From: Paenibacillus etheri
GTDB lineage: Bacteria > Bacillota > Bacilli > Paenibacillales > Paenibacillaceae
Direction: 5' to 3'
NCBI RefSeq assembly: GCF_001012825.1
Contig: NZ_LCZJ02000033.1
Location: forward strand, 336,139-400,138
DNA length: 64,000 nucleotides
The notes under the pieces were generated by a model, which saw nothing but the letters and a program-made list of their open reading frames with translations, searched no databases and was not told where the DNA came from. Position numbers and translations under genes: made by a program. How positions within the stretch are numbered: position 1 is the first letter of the stretch; each line of letters opens with the position of its first letter. Positions 63,774-64,000 of the stretch are shown here, one piece after another.

Positions 63774-64000
63774 TCATTCGCTTTCGCTGAGCAACCACTG
63801 AACCAATGTGCGAACCATGACTCCGGTACCACCTCTAGGATTAACTCCACGTTCTTTAGAAAGAAATGCTGTTCCAGCAATATCTAGATGTATCCACGGC
63901 AGACCTTCCGCAAACTCACCTACGAATAACCCAGCGGTAGTAGCTCCCCCGAATCTTCCTGCGGTGTTACGGATATCGGCCACTTCACTCTTTAGCATTT
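63774..64000 (-). CDS. pepA: Leucyl aminopeptidase (M17), C-terminal part; 5' end beyond window
   Basis: The C-terminal 75 or so residues are visible; the gene continues past the right edge. KSEVADIRNT, then GRFGGATTAGLFVGEF and PWIHLDIAGTA, are signature blocks of the M17 dizinc leucyl aminopeptidase catalytic domain. RGGTGVMVRTLV near the end fits the family. The visible M at 63998 is internal, not the start. Confidence 0.9.
   Translation of the reverse strand, partial: MLKSEVADIRNTAGRFGGATTAGLFVGEFAEGLPWIHLDIAGTAFLSKERGVNPRGGTGVMVRTLVQWLLSESE

Overview
The window looks like a chromosome segment of a Gram-positive, endospore-forming bacterium of the Paenibacillus type. It carries sigK, a gerA/gerB/gerC germination locus, strong AGGAGG ribosome binding sites with many TTG or GTG starts, Lpl-type sugar ABC transporters with YesM/YesN-like two-component systems, and an S-layer (SLH) anchored polysaccharide enzyme. 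Genus is inferred from gene content, not from an rRNA gene.

Bases 1-20,750 are an accessory carbohydrate region. On the minus strand an operon runs permease, permease, lipoprotein binding protein, DUF5054/GH38-like hydrolase, permease relic, GH38 mannosidase (cut by the left window edge). A 2,121-residue secreted protein (GH28-like beta-helix, beta-trefoil, 2 CBM35-like, 2 LamG, Ig-like repeats, 3 SLH) lies at 10.1-16.5 kb, followed by an intact YesM/YesN pair on the plus strand. Between them lie decayed second copies of the kinase, the binding protein, the DUF5054 hydrolase and an SLH end, so the region has been partly duplicated and then eroded. A GC-rich block of unknown type (9.26-9.8 kb) cuts the kinase relic.

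Bases 20.7-53.6 kb are mostly core genes: sigK; nrdIEF under an NrdR-box promoter; an SDR enzyme; the ger locus with gerB divergent from gerA-gerC; PspC/PspA-type envelope stress genes; an alkA-alkD repair pair; a TerD-vWA fusion; a DnaQ-like exonuclease; yhaM; a secreted triple FMN-binding-domain protein; ferrochelatase; an IDEAL-type protein; adenine deaminase with a leader terminator; a broken chrA; an ABC-F ATPase; Nudix, methyltransferase, HxlR/SDR and M20 peptidase genes.

Bases 53.69-57.09 kb are a small decayed integrative element in the 3' end of a tRNA-Gly gene. It is bounded by 51-bp direct repeats and holds a broken tyrosine integrase, phage-derived relics and an intact secreted ricin-type lectin. 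Beyond it are a MASE-type GGDEF-EAL c-di-GMP protein placed between two copies of a structured intergenic repeat (a third copy is at 48.7 kb), an aldolase-like enzyme, a Fur-box feoAB iron locus with two small proteins, and the 3' end of leucyl aminopeptidase at the right edge.
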